Assembly (NCBI GenBank): GCA_046349615.1
Contig: JAXMBZ010000001.1
Span: 558,001 to 622,000, forward strand
Length of the DNA: 64,000 nucleotides
Source: JADJNY01 sp046349615
GTDB taxonomy: Bacteria; Planctomycetota; UBA1135; GCA-002686595
Direction of reading: 5' to 3'
This document shows positions 18,562 to 28,300 of this stretch, in pieces. The translations under genes and the position numbers were made by a program. Every line of letters begins with the position of its first letter. Positions within the stretch are counted from its first letter, which is position 1. Below the pieces are notes generated by a model, which searched no databases, was not told the DNA's origin, and worked only from the letters and a program-made list of their open reading frames with translations.

Positions 18562-18800
18562 GGTCGATGCACGGTGATCTCCCGCGAGCGATTCGAAGGA
18601 GAGCTGCAGGGGGGGACGCACGCGGATTTCGTCGAGCGCGTGCATCGCGGGTGGGCGCCGTCGATCCACCGCCGTTCTCGCAGCGCCACGGCCGTTCGAC
18701 GCTCGATCGAGAGAGAGGAATCGGTGCTTCGATCGACGGCAATACGCGCTCGTTTTCTCAACAGCTTGCTCTCTGTCTCGCCGGTCGTAGCGTCGACGAG

Positions 18801-20045
18801 ATGCGCTACGACCAACTGCTCGCGTCCATCGTCTCTTGCCATCGCGTCTCCCTCGCTCGCGCCGCGACCGCCGTGAATCGGTCTCTCGTGCTGCGCAACT
18901 GGCTCGTCGGCGGCTACCTGGTCGAGTACGAGCAGCGCGGCGAGGATCGAGCGCGCTACGGCGAGGACCTCCTGCCGCGGATCGCGCGCGACCTGAGCGG
19001 GAAGGGGCTCGACGGGCTGGGGGTCAGCAGCCTTCGCGCGTGTCGGAGGTTGTATCTCCTCTACCCGGGGCTCCGGGCCGCCCTCGAGGGAGGGACGATG
19101 GCGTTCGAGATTCGGCAATCACTGACTGTCGAATTTCATAATCTCCCTTCGATACCGGACTTGAGCGTCGAGGACGAGAATCGGTCATCCCAGGTCGCGG
19201 CCCCCAAGACGGACGCCGAAGGTCCCACCGTCGACGCGACGCCCCCTGCGACCGCGTCAGGTCCCCAGCCCCTTCCGCCGGACCGCGTCCTGCAGCTGAC
19301 GTGGACGCACCTGCTGCTCCTCCTCCGCCTCGACGACCCCTGGAAGCGCGCGTTCTACGAGAACGAGTGCCTCGCCGGCGGTTGGTCCGTGCGGCAGCTG
19401 CGCCGGCAGATCGAGAGTCTCCTCTACGAGCGCACGGGGCTCTCGACCGACAAGCGCGCGGTGGTCGAGCGCGCGCGCGGCGAAGCGAGCGCGTCGCCCG
19501 CGCGCATCGAGGACCTGCTCCGCGATCCGTACGTGCTCGAGTTCACCGGGCTCGCCGAGCGCGCGCAGTGGTTCGAGAGCGATCTCGAGCGCGCGTTGCT
19601 CGAGCATCTGCAGGCGTTCCTGCTCGAGCTCGGCACGGGGTTCTGCTTCGAGGCGCGGCAGTTCCGAATCCAGACGGGCGCGGGCGAGCCGGAGCGCGTC
19701 GATCTCGTCTTCTACCACCGCAAGCTGCGCTGCCACGTGCTCGTCGACTTGAAGCTGCGCGCGTTCCAGCACGGCGACGCGGGGCAGATGAACTTCTATC
19801 TGAACTGGTTCCGGGAGCGCGTGCGCGAGGACGGCGACGAGCTGCCGATCGGACTGCTCTTGTGCAGTGATCGCGACGAAGTGAAGGTCGAGTACGCGCT
19901 CGGCGGGCTCGACAACCAGCTCTTCGTGTCGCGCTACCTCGTCGCGCTGCCGAGCGTCGACGAGCTGCGGCGGTTCCTCGAGCGTGATCGCGACAGCTTC
20001 GTGCGCGAGCGGGCGGCGCCGGTGTACGCGATGTGCGCGGGCTGA
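18801..20045 (+). CDS. DUF1016 / YhcG-type PD-(D/E)XK nuclease-domain protein
   Basis: A 414-residue protein. The N-terminal half (AATAVNRSLVLRNWLVGGYLVEYEQRG, then SSLRACRRLYLLYP) matches the DUF1016 N-terminal domain. The C-terminal half carries a PDDEXK-type core, RVDLVFYHRKLRCHVLVDLKLRAF, where Asp, the second acidic residue and Lys are aligned. In most relatives the second acidic residue is Glu (IELK); here it is Asp (VDLK). A disordered Pro/Thr/Asp linker joins the halves. These proteins occur as accessory genes, often near restriction loci, but no partner is visible. Base composition of the first 350 bp is lower in GC than neighbours, consistent with transfer. The 239 bp upstream hold no clear gene. 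Confidence 0.82.
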   Translation: MRYDQLLASIVSCHRVSLARAATAVNRSLVLRNWLVGGYLVEYEQRGEDRARYGEDLLPRIARDLSGKGLDGLGVSSLRACRRLYLLYPGLRAALEGGTMAFEIRQSLTVEFHNLPSIPDLSVEDENRSSQVAAPKTDAEGPTVDATPPATASGPQPLPPDRVLQLTWTHLLLLLRLDDPWKRAFYENECLAGGWSVRQLRRQIESLLYERTGLSTDKRAVVERARGEASASPARIEDLLRDPYVLEFTGLAERAQWFESDLERALLEHLQAFLLELGTGFCFEARQFRIQTGAGEPERVDLVFYHRKLRCHVLVDLKLRAFQHGDAGQMNFYLNWFRERVREDGDELPIGLLLCSDRDEVKVEYALGGLDNQLFVSRYLVALPSVDELRRFLERDRDSFVRERAAPVYAMCAG

Positions 20046-20175
20046 CGGAGTCCGCACACGACCCGCTCCGGCGGGGGAGCGCAGTTCGAGCGCGCCCGCG
20101 AGCCCCGATCGGCCGTCGAGCCGGAGCACGACTGCGCGCGGAGCGCTTCGGGGCTGCTCGGCCTGGCCCTCCCGC

Positions 20176-20919
20176 TCATTTCTCCTGCTCGCGAGCCTCC
20201 TTGGCTCGCTTGCGCTCCGCCCACTTCGCATCGCGCTTCGCTTGGCGTTCCTCGGCGGAACCGATCCAGCCCGACGTGTCGGCCGCGGCATCGATGCGCT
20301 CGGCGATGCGCTCGAGGAGCGCGTGCACGCGCTCGCGCTCGGCGGCATCCGTCCCTTCGCTCGCGCCGTTCCTCCACCAAAGATGACGGAGTCGCCGTTC
20401 CCGTCCGTCGATCGAAAGCGTGAGGATCTCGGACGGCGCGTCCTTCACGTCGTCCGCAAAGGAGCCTTGGAGTCCGAGGAAATCGACCTCTTCGAAGCTC
20501 GCGAGCAGCTCGACGATGCGCGCGCGATCGATCGTGTACTCGTGGACGCCCTCGATGGAGACGTTGCTCTTCCCGTTCCACGTGCAGGTTCCGTCCCCGC
20601 GCAGCGTGACCACGTAGGCGGGACAGGAGCCGTAGCACGAAGTCCGCTCGAGCGAGATCACGACCGAGCCGGGATCCTTCGGGAAGTAGCGCGCGTCGCG
20701 CTCCGCGCGCGACGGAGTAGTGGCCGGTGCGCGGAGTTCGCGAGGAGGCTCGCTGGAAGGGTCGGGCGCGACGTCGGGCGCGACGAGCCGCGCGGCTTCG
20801 CCCGAGGGGGGCGGAGCCGGCGGCGTCTCCTCGACGGACGGTCGGGGGATCGCGTCACCGCCGCAGCCTGCGATGAGCATCGCTGCCAGGGCGGCCGTCA
20901 CGGGTCCAGTTCGGAGCAT
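20176..20919 (-). CDS. DUF6438-type lipoprotein
   Basis: A 247-residue exported protein with a lipobox (AAMLIAGCGG). A Pro-rich, low-complexity linker of about 60 residues is followed by VVISLERTSCYGSCPAYVVTLRGDGTCTWNG, characteristic of the DUF6438 domain, whose CxGxCP pair may form a disulfide. The C-terminal 40 residues are a charged helix (AKRDAKWAERKRAKEAREQEK). Function unknown. TAGACT lies 6 nt upstream of the ATG with no ribosome site. It converges with the DUF1016 gene. Confidence 0.75.
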   Translation of the reverse strand: MLRTGPVTAALAAMLIAGCGGDAIPRPSVEETPPAPPPSGEAARLVAPDVAPDPSSEPPRELRAPATTPSRAERDARYFPKDPGSVVISLERTSCYGSCPAYVVTLRGDGTCTWNGKSNVSIEGVHEYTIDRARIVELLASFEEVDFLGLQGSFADDVKDAPSEILTLSIDGRERRLRHLWWRNGASEGTDAAERERVHALLERIAERIDAAADTSGWIGSAEERQAKRDAKWAERKRAKEAREQEK

Positions 20920-20925
20920 GAGGGG

Positions 20926-20931
20926 AGTCTA
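20926..20931 (-). promoter_or_regulatory. -10-like TAGACT, leaderless context
   Basis: TAGACT on the minus strand ends 6 nt before the ATG at 20919. The intervening bases (CCCCTC) do not form a Shine-Dalgarno. Confidence 0.4.
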
Positions 20932-21032
20932 GCGCGCGAACTTCCGCACGCGCATCCCGAGGTGTGCGCGACGCCGCAGCTCCTCGGGATTCCGTGCGTG
21001 ATGCAGCGCGACGATCGCTCCGATCCGAGCGG

Positions 21033-22064
21033 TCACGGCTCCCGCACGACGCGCGTCGTCGTCGTGAAGCCGTGCGACGCGAGCCACGCCGCCGCCGTCG
21101 CTCGCGCATCGGTCGACGGGAGCAGAGCGGCGAGCTCGTCGCGACCCGCGCCGTCGAGCGCGCGCGGGCTCCACGCGATCCACACGTCGAGTTCCTTGCA
21201 CCCGATCGGCACGAGGAAGCCGCGGCGGTACGCGAGCGCCGGGCCCGAGGCCGTCTCCTCGCGCGCCGTGCGCGGCGCGGGGACCACGTGGAAGCCCGCG
21301 TCGAGCGCGAGCGGGTCCTCGGCGCGCGGGTAGAGGAGTTCCGCGGGCCCGCCGACGCGCGGGAACGCGAGCACGACGACGCTCGTCGGCGCGGCGCACT
21401 CGAACGGCACCACGAAGAAGCCCGCCCGCACGTCCGCGACGCTCGTGGCGCGGGCCGCGAGGAGCGCGCGTTCGGCGTCGCGCGCGCGCGCTTCGAACGC
21501 GTCGACGTCGATGTTGGGCTCGTCGTTCCCTCCGCGCGCGACGCCGAGGCCGGGCGGGCGCAAGCCTGCGAGCTCGGGCGCCGCGGCGAGCCACTCGTCC
21601 GCGGTCGCGAAGCCCTCGCACACCGCGAAGCGCGGAGCGCGCTCGTCGCTCTCGTGCCCGCGGAGCGTGAACCACACGACGAGCGCCGCCGCGGCGGCGA
21701 GGAGCGGCGCGAGCACGAGCCAGCGGCGTGAGCGTGCGGGCTCCGGGGCCGTCGCCCCGCGCGCGGACTCGCGCACGCGCTCGATCTCGGAGGTCGACGG
21801 CTGCGAGCCGTCCGTCCGGGCCGAACGCTCGCCTGCCGCGCGGGCCGTGCGCTCGCCCGCCGCGGCCTGTCGAGCGTTCGCGCCGCCGCGCGCCTTCCAC
21901 TTCCGGCGCCCGAGCGCATCGAGCGCCGCGAGCGCCTCGACCGCGCGCGCGAGCTCCGGCTCGGCGGCGAGCCGCAGCTCGAAGCGCGCGCGCTCGGACT
22001 CCTCGAGCTCGCCGTCGACGTACGCGAGCGCCGTGCGTTGGTCTCGTTCGTCCAGCTCCTTCAT
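21033..22064 (-). CDS. Probable anti-sigma factor (membrane)
   Basis: A 343-residue protein. The N-terminal 70 residues (RTALAYVDGELEESERARFELRLAAEPELARAVEAL) resemble the sigma-binding helices of anti-sigma proteins but lack the H-x3-C-x2-C zinc motif. A linker and one transmembrane helix (SRRWLVLAPLLAAAAALVVWFTL, about residues 125-150) lead to an extracytoplasmic domain of about 190 residues with no recognised family. It overlaps the sigma factor stop by ATGA, so the two are translationally coupled. This is the classical arrangement in which the membrane protein holds the sigma factor inactive. Confidence 0.65.
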   Translation of the reverse strand: MKELDERDQRTALAYVDGELEESERARFELRLAAEPELARAVEALAALDALGRRKWKARGGANARQAAAGERTARAAGERSARTDGSQPSTSEIERVRESARGATAPEPARSRRWLVLAPLLAAAAALVVWFTLRGHESDERAPRFAVCEGFATADEWLAAAPELAGLRPPGLGVARGGNDEPNIDVDAFEARARDAERALLAARATSVADVRAGFFVVPFECAAPTSVVVLAFPRVGGPAELLYPRAEDPLALDAGFHVVPAPRTAREETASGPALAYRRGFLVPIGCKELDVWIAWSPRALDGAGRDELAALLPSTDARATAAAWLASHGFTTTTRVVREP

Positions 22065-22624
22065 GCCTGCACGTCCTCCGCGCGCCAGCCCTTCTTCTCG
22101 AGGCAGTCGCGCAAGCGCGCCAATGCGCGGAAGACGCGCACATGGATCGCGTTGCGCGTCGTCGCGAGCCGCTCCGCGAGCTCCGCCGCGTCGAGCGCGC
22201 CTTCGTAGCGGAGCGCGAGCACGCTCCGGTCCGTCTCGGCGAGGCGCGCGCGGCAGTCCTCGAGCGCCGCGGCGAGATCGGCCGGGAGCGCGCGCTCGGG
22301 CTCGGCGGCCGGATCCGCGGGCGCTTCGGCGGCGGGGAGGTGCATCGTGCGGCGGCGCTCCTTCTTGCGCCAATCCGAGAGGACGCCGAACGCGCGCCAT
22401 TTCAGGAAAGCGCGCAGTTCCTTGGGCTCCTCGCCGCCGTCCGCCAGGAACGCGAGCGTCTGGCGCACGGCGTCCTGCGCGAGGTCCTCGACGATGCCCG
22501 GCGGCGCGCGCCGGGCCGCGAGCTCGCGCCGCGCCGCGTCGAGCGCGAGCGCGGCGAGCTCCTCTCTCGCGCGCGCCTCGCCCGCTCGCGCGCGCGACCA
22601 AAGGCTCTCGCCGCCGCCGTCCAT
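22061..22624 (-). CDS. ECF-like RNA polymerase sigma factor
   Basis: A 187-residue sigma-70 family protein. A region-2-like segment (ALDAARRELAARRAPPGIVEDLAQDAVRQTL, with FLKWRAFGVLSDWRKKERRR) is followed by a region-4 helix-turn-helix (LAETDRSVLALRYEGALDAAELAERLATTRNAIHVRVFRALARLRDCL). Size fits the ECF class common in planctomycetes. The ATG at 22624 is the most conservative start; an upstream extension would be basic and unlike the family. Coupled to the anti-sigma gene downstream and divergent from the large exoprotein at 22753, which could be a target. Confidence 0.8.
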   Translation of the reverse strand: MDGGGESLWSRARAGEARAREELAALALDAARRELAARRAPPGIVEDLAQDAVRQTLAFLADGGEEPKELRAFLKWRAFGVLSDWRKKERRRTMHLPAAEAPADPAAEPERALPADLAAALEDCRARLAETDRSVLALRYEGALDAAELAERLATTRNAIHVRVFRALARLRDCLEKKGWRAEDVQA

Positions 22625-22752
22625 TGCCCGGAATGCTCGCGTGGCGCGCACGCCGAAGAAAGTCCCCGCCGTGCGAAAGCGCGGCGCGGGGCCGTCCTCG
22701 GGGAGCTCGGCCGCGCGGGTACGGAGCTCGCGCCGCCCACGCACGGAACCCC

Positions 22753-25266
22753 ATGATCGACTGCAAGAAAACCCCGTGGCTGCTCCCCGCGGCCTTCACC
22801 TTCCTCCTCGTGTCCCCGGCCCCCGCGCGCGACGCGGAGAAACCGCTCGTGACGCCGCCCGCGCCCTTCCACGATCCCAAGGGCGCGGCGCAACCCGACG
22901 CGACGCTCGCGCTGCGCGAGTCGAGCGCCCAGTCGGCGCCCGCGGGACGAGCGGACGCGAACGGCGCGAAGCCCGCGCTCGACGTCCAGGCGACGGAGTC
23001 GGAGATCGCCGCGCGCGTCTTCGACCGCGTGCTCGTCGACGAGCCCGGCGACGGCCGCGTTTGGGCGCGCGGTCGCGACTGGAAGGCGAGCTTCGGCGCC
23101 GAGGGCGCCACGCTGATCCCGTTCCTCGGCTCGGACGCGCCGAAGAACCTCCCGCTCGCGCTCGCGCTGGACTCGGCGCGGGTCGGCGGCGTCGAACTCG
23201 CGCTCCGCGCGCCGAGCGTCGCTGCGGAGGAGGAGACGTCCGTCGCGCTCGACCACGGCGCGGTGCTCGAGCGCTGGATCCTCGCGAAGGAGTCGGTCGA
23301 GCAGACGTTCGTCGTGTCCGCGCTGCCGGCGCGCGGCGAGCTCGTGCTCCACGTCGCGACGGCCGGCGAGCTCGCCGCCAGCGCGCTCGGGGATGGCCTC
23401 GCCTTCACGAGCGATCGTGGAGGGCTCCAATGCAGCGGGGCCGTCGCCATCGATGCAAGAGGGCACCGCGCGAAGGCCTCCGTCGAGCTCGACGAACACG
23501 GCTACGCGCTGCGCGTGCCGGCCGAGTTCGTCACCGGTGCCGTGCTCCCGATCACCGTGGACCCCGTCTTCTCGACGGTGTCCGCCATCAGCAACTGGGC
23601 CTATCTGTTCGAACCCGACTACGCCTACGACGCGTCCACGAACCGGTACTGCCTCGTCTACCAGTTCAACTACAGCCAGTCGGACGGCGACGTCGTCTCG
23701 ATGTTGGTCGATGCGTCGAACACCGTGCTCTACAACCAGACGCAGGAGATCGACCTGACGGCCGACAACTGGTCCAAGCCGCGCGTCGCGAACAACAACC
23801 TGGCGGACAACTTCTTCGTCGTCGCGATGCGTTTCCCCGCCGGTGGAGGCAACGGCGACATCGCGGGGCGAACGCGCAGTGCCTGGACGAACTCGGCCGG
23901 TCTCCAGAACGCGATCAGCGGAGCGGAGAGCGGCCCCAAGCTGTCGCCGGACGTCGGCGGCGATCCGGCGCTGCTGGCGCCGACCTACTACCTGGTCACC
24001 TACGAGCGCTCCTTCTCGGGCACGGACCACGACGTGTTCGCGCGCCTCGTCGACTCGAACGGTGCGCCGGTCGGCGGCGTGATCACGATCGACAACACGG
24101 GCGGCACGTACGACTGGGAGCCGCGCGTCTCGAAGTCGGACGGCAACCCGCCCTTCGTCGAGCAGGAGTGGACGATCGTGTGGGCGCGCGACACCGGCGG
24201 CTTCGGCGGCGACACGGACGTGTACGGCGCGACGGTGCGCTGGGACGGCACGATCACGAACCCAACCTTCGCGGTCAGCACGGGCCTGCCGGACGACGAG
24301 AACCCCGACGTCTCGTCGCTGACGGACGTGCCCGCCGGGGCGCGGACGAAGCTCGTCGTCTTCCCGCGCTTCATCCAGACGGAGTACGACATCGTCGGCG
24401 TCTGTCTGCAGGACACGAGCGTCGTCGGCTACATCGACCTCAGCCTGCTCGAGTCGATGGTGCACGGCACGTGGACGGGCGAGGACCAGCAGTGGGCGCG
24501 CGTCGAGACCGACGGCGTGAACTTCTGCGTCCTCTACAACGAGAGCTACCAGCACTCGACCTTCGACTACGATCTCTACGCGCTCACCGCGACGATGTCG
24601 GGCGGATCGCTCCAGGTGGTCGAGGCGCACCGGCTGGTCGACTTCAGCGCGGCGGCGACGATGCAGTTCCAGCTGTGCTCGGAGACGGTCTCGGGCGGTT
24701 TCAGCAACCGCATCGGCATGACCTGGCAGCGTCAAAACGTGACGCCGACGTGGGAGATGTGGACCGGGCTCTACGCGCTGCCCGACGCTCCGCAGGCCGA
24801 GGCCTTCTGCTTCGGCGACCTGCTCGACGCGACGATCTCGACGATCTGCCCGTGCAACAACTTCGGCGCGCGCGGGAACGGATGCGCGAACTCGGTCAAT
24901 CCGGACGGAGCGAGGCTCCTCCTCTTCGGCGCGACCGCGACGGACGACGCCGTGCTCGCGGCGAGCGGGATGCCCGCGACGTCCACGTGCATCTACCTCC
25001 AGGGTGACGCGCTCGACGACACGACGTTCGGTGACGGCATCCGCTGCGCGGGCGGCACGCTCGTGCGGTTGCGCACGCGCGCGAACGTCGGCGGATCGAG
25101 CTCGTTCCCAGACACGACCGACACGATCACGTTGTCGCAGCGCGGCGGCGTGACGCCAGGGAGCGGAGCTCGGCGCTACTACCAGACCTACTACCGCAAC
25201 GCCGCCGCGGCGTTCTGTCCGCCGGGCACGGTGAACATCACGAACGGCATCGTGCTCGACTGGTGA
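22753..25266 (+). CDS. Large secreted protein with planctomycete-type Cys-rich C-terminal domain
   Basis: An 837-residue exported protein with a signal peptide (MIDCKKTPWLLPAAFTFLLVSPAPA). A beta-rich body follows with repeated TDVY/WTIVWARD-type blades (about residues 270-670) that read like a propeller. The last 160 residues hold a Cys-containing domain (FCFGDLLDATISTICPCNN..., GNGCANSVNPDGARLLLFG...) of a type I associate with Planctomycetota exoproteins, here taken as evidence of lineage. Function unknown; surface or secreted role inferred. A strong terminator hairpin follows at 25321. Confidence 0.7.
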   Translation: MIDCKKTPWLLPAAFTFLLVSPAPARDAEKPLVTPPAPFHDPKGAAQPDATLALRESSAQSAPAGRADANGAKPALDVQATESEIAARVFDRVLVDEPGDGRVWARGRDWKASFGAEGATLIPFLGSDAPKNLPLALALDSARVGGVELALRAPSVAAEEETSVALDHGAVLERWILAKESVEQTFVVSALPARGELVLHVATAGELAASALGDGLAFTSDRGGLQCSGAVAIDARGHRAKASVELDEHGYALRVPAEFVTGAVLPITVDPVFSTVSAISNWAYLFEPDYAYDASTNRYCLVYQFNYSQSDGDVVSMLVDASNTVLYNQTQEIDLTADNWSKPRVANNNLADNFFVVAMRFPAGGGNGDIAGRTRSAWTNSAGLQNAISGAESGPKLSPDVGGDPALLAPTYYLVTYERSFSGTDHDVFARLVDSNGAPVGGVITIDNTGGTYDWEPRVSKSDGNPPFVEQEWTIVWARDTGGFGGDTDVYGATVRWDGTITNPTFAVSTGLPDDENPDVSSLTDVPAGARTKLVVFPRFIQTEYDIVGVCLQDTSVVGYIDLSLLESMVHGTWTGEDQQWARVETDGVNFCVLYNESYQHSTFDYDLYALTATMSGGSLQVVEAHRLVDFSAAATMQFQLCSETVSGGFSNRIGMTWQRQNVTPTWEMWTGLYALPDAPQAEAFCFGDLLDATISTICPCNNFGARGNGCANSVNPDGARLLLFGATATDDAVLAASGMPATSTCIYLQGDALDDTTFGDGIRCAGGTLVRLRTRANVGGSSSFPDTTDTITLSQRGGVTPGSGARRYYQTYYRNAAAAFCPPGTVNITNGIVLDW

Positions 25267-25320
25267 CCGAGGGAGACGACTCCGTGCGTCGCGTCCGGAA
25301 CTCGCGTCCGGACGCGCGCA

Positions 25321-25355
25321 GCGGGCCGCGCACGGTGCTCCCGTGCGCGGCCCGC
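25321..25355 (+). terminator. Terminator hairpin after the exoprotein gene
   Basis: A perfect 15-bp stem GCGGGCCGCGCACGG/CCGTGCGCGGCCCGC with a 5-base loop, without a U-tract. The promoter hexamer of the next gene (25361) begins 5 bp later. Confidence 0.6.
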
Positions 25356-25360
25356 CCCGC

Positions 25361-25366
25361 TAGGAT
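25361..25366 (+). promoter_or_regulatory. -10-like TAGGAT, leaderless context
   Basis: TAGGAT lies 9 nt before the ATG at 25376, with no Shine-Dalgarno between. Any -35 would fall inside the terminator hairpin. Confidence 0.35.
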
Positions 25367-25375
25367 GCGCCGTCC

Positions 25376-28300
25376 ATGAGCCTCCTTCCGACGCTCGTTT
25401 TCCTGTTCAACGCGCTCGCGCAGAGTCCGGCGCCGGCCGCCGACGGCGTCCTCGCGCTGCACGCGGCAGAGCCGCTGCGCTTCGAGCGCCGCGCGACGAC
25501 CCTTGGGCGCGTCCACGTGTGGGTCGAAGGCGACGACGCGGACCCGCGCCTCTGCGTGCGCTCGGGGGAGCGCGTACTCGCGGAGGACGACGACGGCGGA
25601 GGCGGCCGCACGCCGTTCGCATCGGTGAAGGTCGATGGACCCGACGGGGTCGAGCTCGTCCTCGAGGTCGGTGCGAAGCGCGACGGACAGGGTCGACTCG
25701 TCTGGCGCGAGCTCGCGGAGGACGAGATCGCGCGCGCGGTGGCGAAGCGCGCGCAGTCCGCGTTGAACGAGCTGATGCAGGCTCTCCAGCGCGGCGCGGC
25801 GGACCCGGCGCAGGCGCGCGCGGAGCTCGGCGAGCTCCTCGCGCTCCACGACTTCGACACGAGCGTCTCCGCGCTCGCAAGCGCGCACCAGCTCGCATTC
25901 CAGCTCGTCGCGAACCTGCGGCTCCACGACGACGAGCTCGTCGCCGCGTGCGAGCGCATCGAGCGCGGGTACGCGAACGCGTACCCCGAACGTTCGCTCT
26001 GGGCGGAGAGCGCGCGGTTCTGCCTCGCGATGGCGCACCTCCTGCGCGGCGACGCGGCGCGGGGCGAGGAACTGCTCGCGACGGTCGAGCCCGCGGAGGG
26101 GACGGACCCCGCGCGCGCGAACGGACCCGAAGTGCAGGCGTGGCAGCTGCGCGGCGAGCTCGCGGCGCGCCGCGGCGACCTCGACGAGGCGGAGCGCTGC
26201 TACGCGCGCGTCGCAGCGGCGCTCGAACGCGCTACTCCGCGCGATGAAGCGCGCCTCGCGCAAATCGTCGGCATCCGCGCGGAGCTCGCGTACCACCAGG
26301 GTCGGTTCGCGGACGCGCGGGAGCAGGCCGAGCGCGCGCTCGACGGCGCGCGGAGCGCCGGCGTCGAGCTGCCGAACGCGGCCGAGCTCGAGTCCACGCT
26401 CGCCGCGGTGCTCTTCGAGCAGGGCGACCTCGCGCGCAGCCGCTCGCTCTTCGAGCGCGCGGCCGCTGCGGGCTCGGCGGGGAGCGAGCGCACCGCGGCG
26501 CTCGCGCGGCTCGCGCTCGGACTGATCGACGCGCGCGAGGGGCGCGTCGCGGAGGGTCTCGCGGCGCTCGACGCGGCGCTCGAGGACCTCGAGCGCGAGC
26601 TCGGACCGGCCGACGCGCTCGTCGTGCAGGCGCGCGTGAACCGCGCCGACGTCCGGCTGCGCGGCGGCGCCGAGCCCGCGGAGGTCGCGCGCGACGTGCG
26701 TGCGGCGATCGAGGCGCTCTCCGCGACCGGCGAACCCGCGCCGGCTGTGCTCCACGCGGCGCGCACGGCGCTCCTCCGCGCGGTCGACGCGGCCGCGGAG
26801 CGGGGTGACGCGGCGGCGCGTGGCGAGGCCCTCGCTGTCGCGCGCTCGCGCGTCGACGCGCTGGCCCAAGCGCGCGCGCTCGAGTTCGAGGCCTTCGCGG
26901 CGCGCGTCGACCTCGCGGCGGAGCTCGTCTTGGCCGCGCGCGCGGGCGGCGCGGCGACCGTGGACGAGCGGCGCGAGGCCGTCGCTGTCGCGCGCGCCGC
27001 GGTCGAAGACGCGGAGCGCTTCTTCGCGCGCGAGGCGAGCGTCGACTCGGCGCGCGAGGCCCGCGCCAGCGCGCTGCGTGCGGAGCCCGCGCTCGCGCGG
27101 CTGCACGCCGTGCTCGCGGCGCCGGAGCTCGAAGGCGCCGCGCCCGACCTCGGCGAGCTCGGCGCGCGGGCGTGGCTCGCCGTCGCAACGATCGACCAGC
27201 GCGCGCGCACGGTGCAGCGCGCGGCGGAGAGCGCGGGCGACGCGGGGCGGGCGGCGCGCGCACGGCTGCGGCGCGCGACGCTCGCGCTCGAGGAGCGTGC
27301 GCGCGGCGGCGCGAGCGCGGCCGAGCTCCTTGCCGCGGTCGCGGATCGCGACGCGACGGAGCGCGCGCTGGCGGCGGCGCTCGGGAGCTCCGCCGTATCC
27401 TCGCGGCCCTCCTTCCCGCGTCCGGCGGCGGGCGACGAGCGCTTCGTGCTCTACCGCGTCGTCGCGGATGCCGCGCGACCGGACGACGCGTCCAAGCGGC
27501 GGCTCGCCGCGTTCGTCGCGGCAACGCGGGGCGCGGTGGCGCGGTTCGACCTCGGCCTCGAGAGCGAGGTCGAAGCGCTGACCTCCGCGTGGCGCGACGC
27601 GGTGCTCGCGAAGGACGGCGTGAAAGCGCTCGCCGCGGGGCGCGCGCTCGCGGCGCTCGTCGTCGAGCCGCTGCGGCGCGGGGACGGCGGAGCGAAGCGC
27701 TGGAGCGTGCGCGCGGACGGCGCGCTGCTCACGGTGCCGCTCGACGCGCTGCCGAGCGGCGATCGGTGCGTGGGGGACGAGCTCGCGATCGTCCTCGGCT
27801 CGCCCGTCGCGCCCGTCGCGGGGAAGGGCGGAGCTCCGGCCGACGCGCTCCTGCTCGTCGGCGACGTCGACTTCGGGGCCGGACCGGCCGGGTACGCCGC
27901 GCTGCCCAGCTCGAAGCGCGAGCTCGAGCTCGTGACGCGCGCGTTCACGGCGGCTCGCGGCCCCGGCGTGCACGTCGAGCAGCTCGCGGGAAAGGACGCG
28001 ACCCGCACGCGCTTCGTCGGTCTGGCGGAGCGCGCGCGCTGGCTGCACGTCTCGACGCACGGGCGCTACCGCGAGACGGGGAACACGGAGCGGCGCGGTG
28101 CGGCGCGCGGTCCGGCGGCCGCGATGCTCGAGCCCATCGCGCGCACTCCGCTCGCGCCGTCCATCGACGCGCGCCTTGCGCTCGCGGGGGCGAACGAGTC
28201 CCAAGAGGGCGAGCTCTCCGCCGACGAGCTCGGGCTGCTCGACCTGTCGCGTTGCGAGGTCGCGGTCGTCGCGGCCTGCGACAGCGCGCGCGGCGCGCTC

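Noticed and set aside
18231..18800. A longer plus-strand frame reaching upstream of the DUF1016 gene
   Set aside because: The extra N-terminal part overlaps the small membrane protein in another frame and lacks family similarity. The DUF1016 domain starts at 18801.
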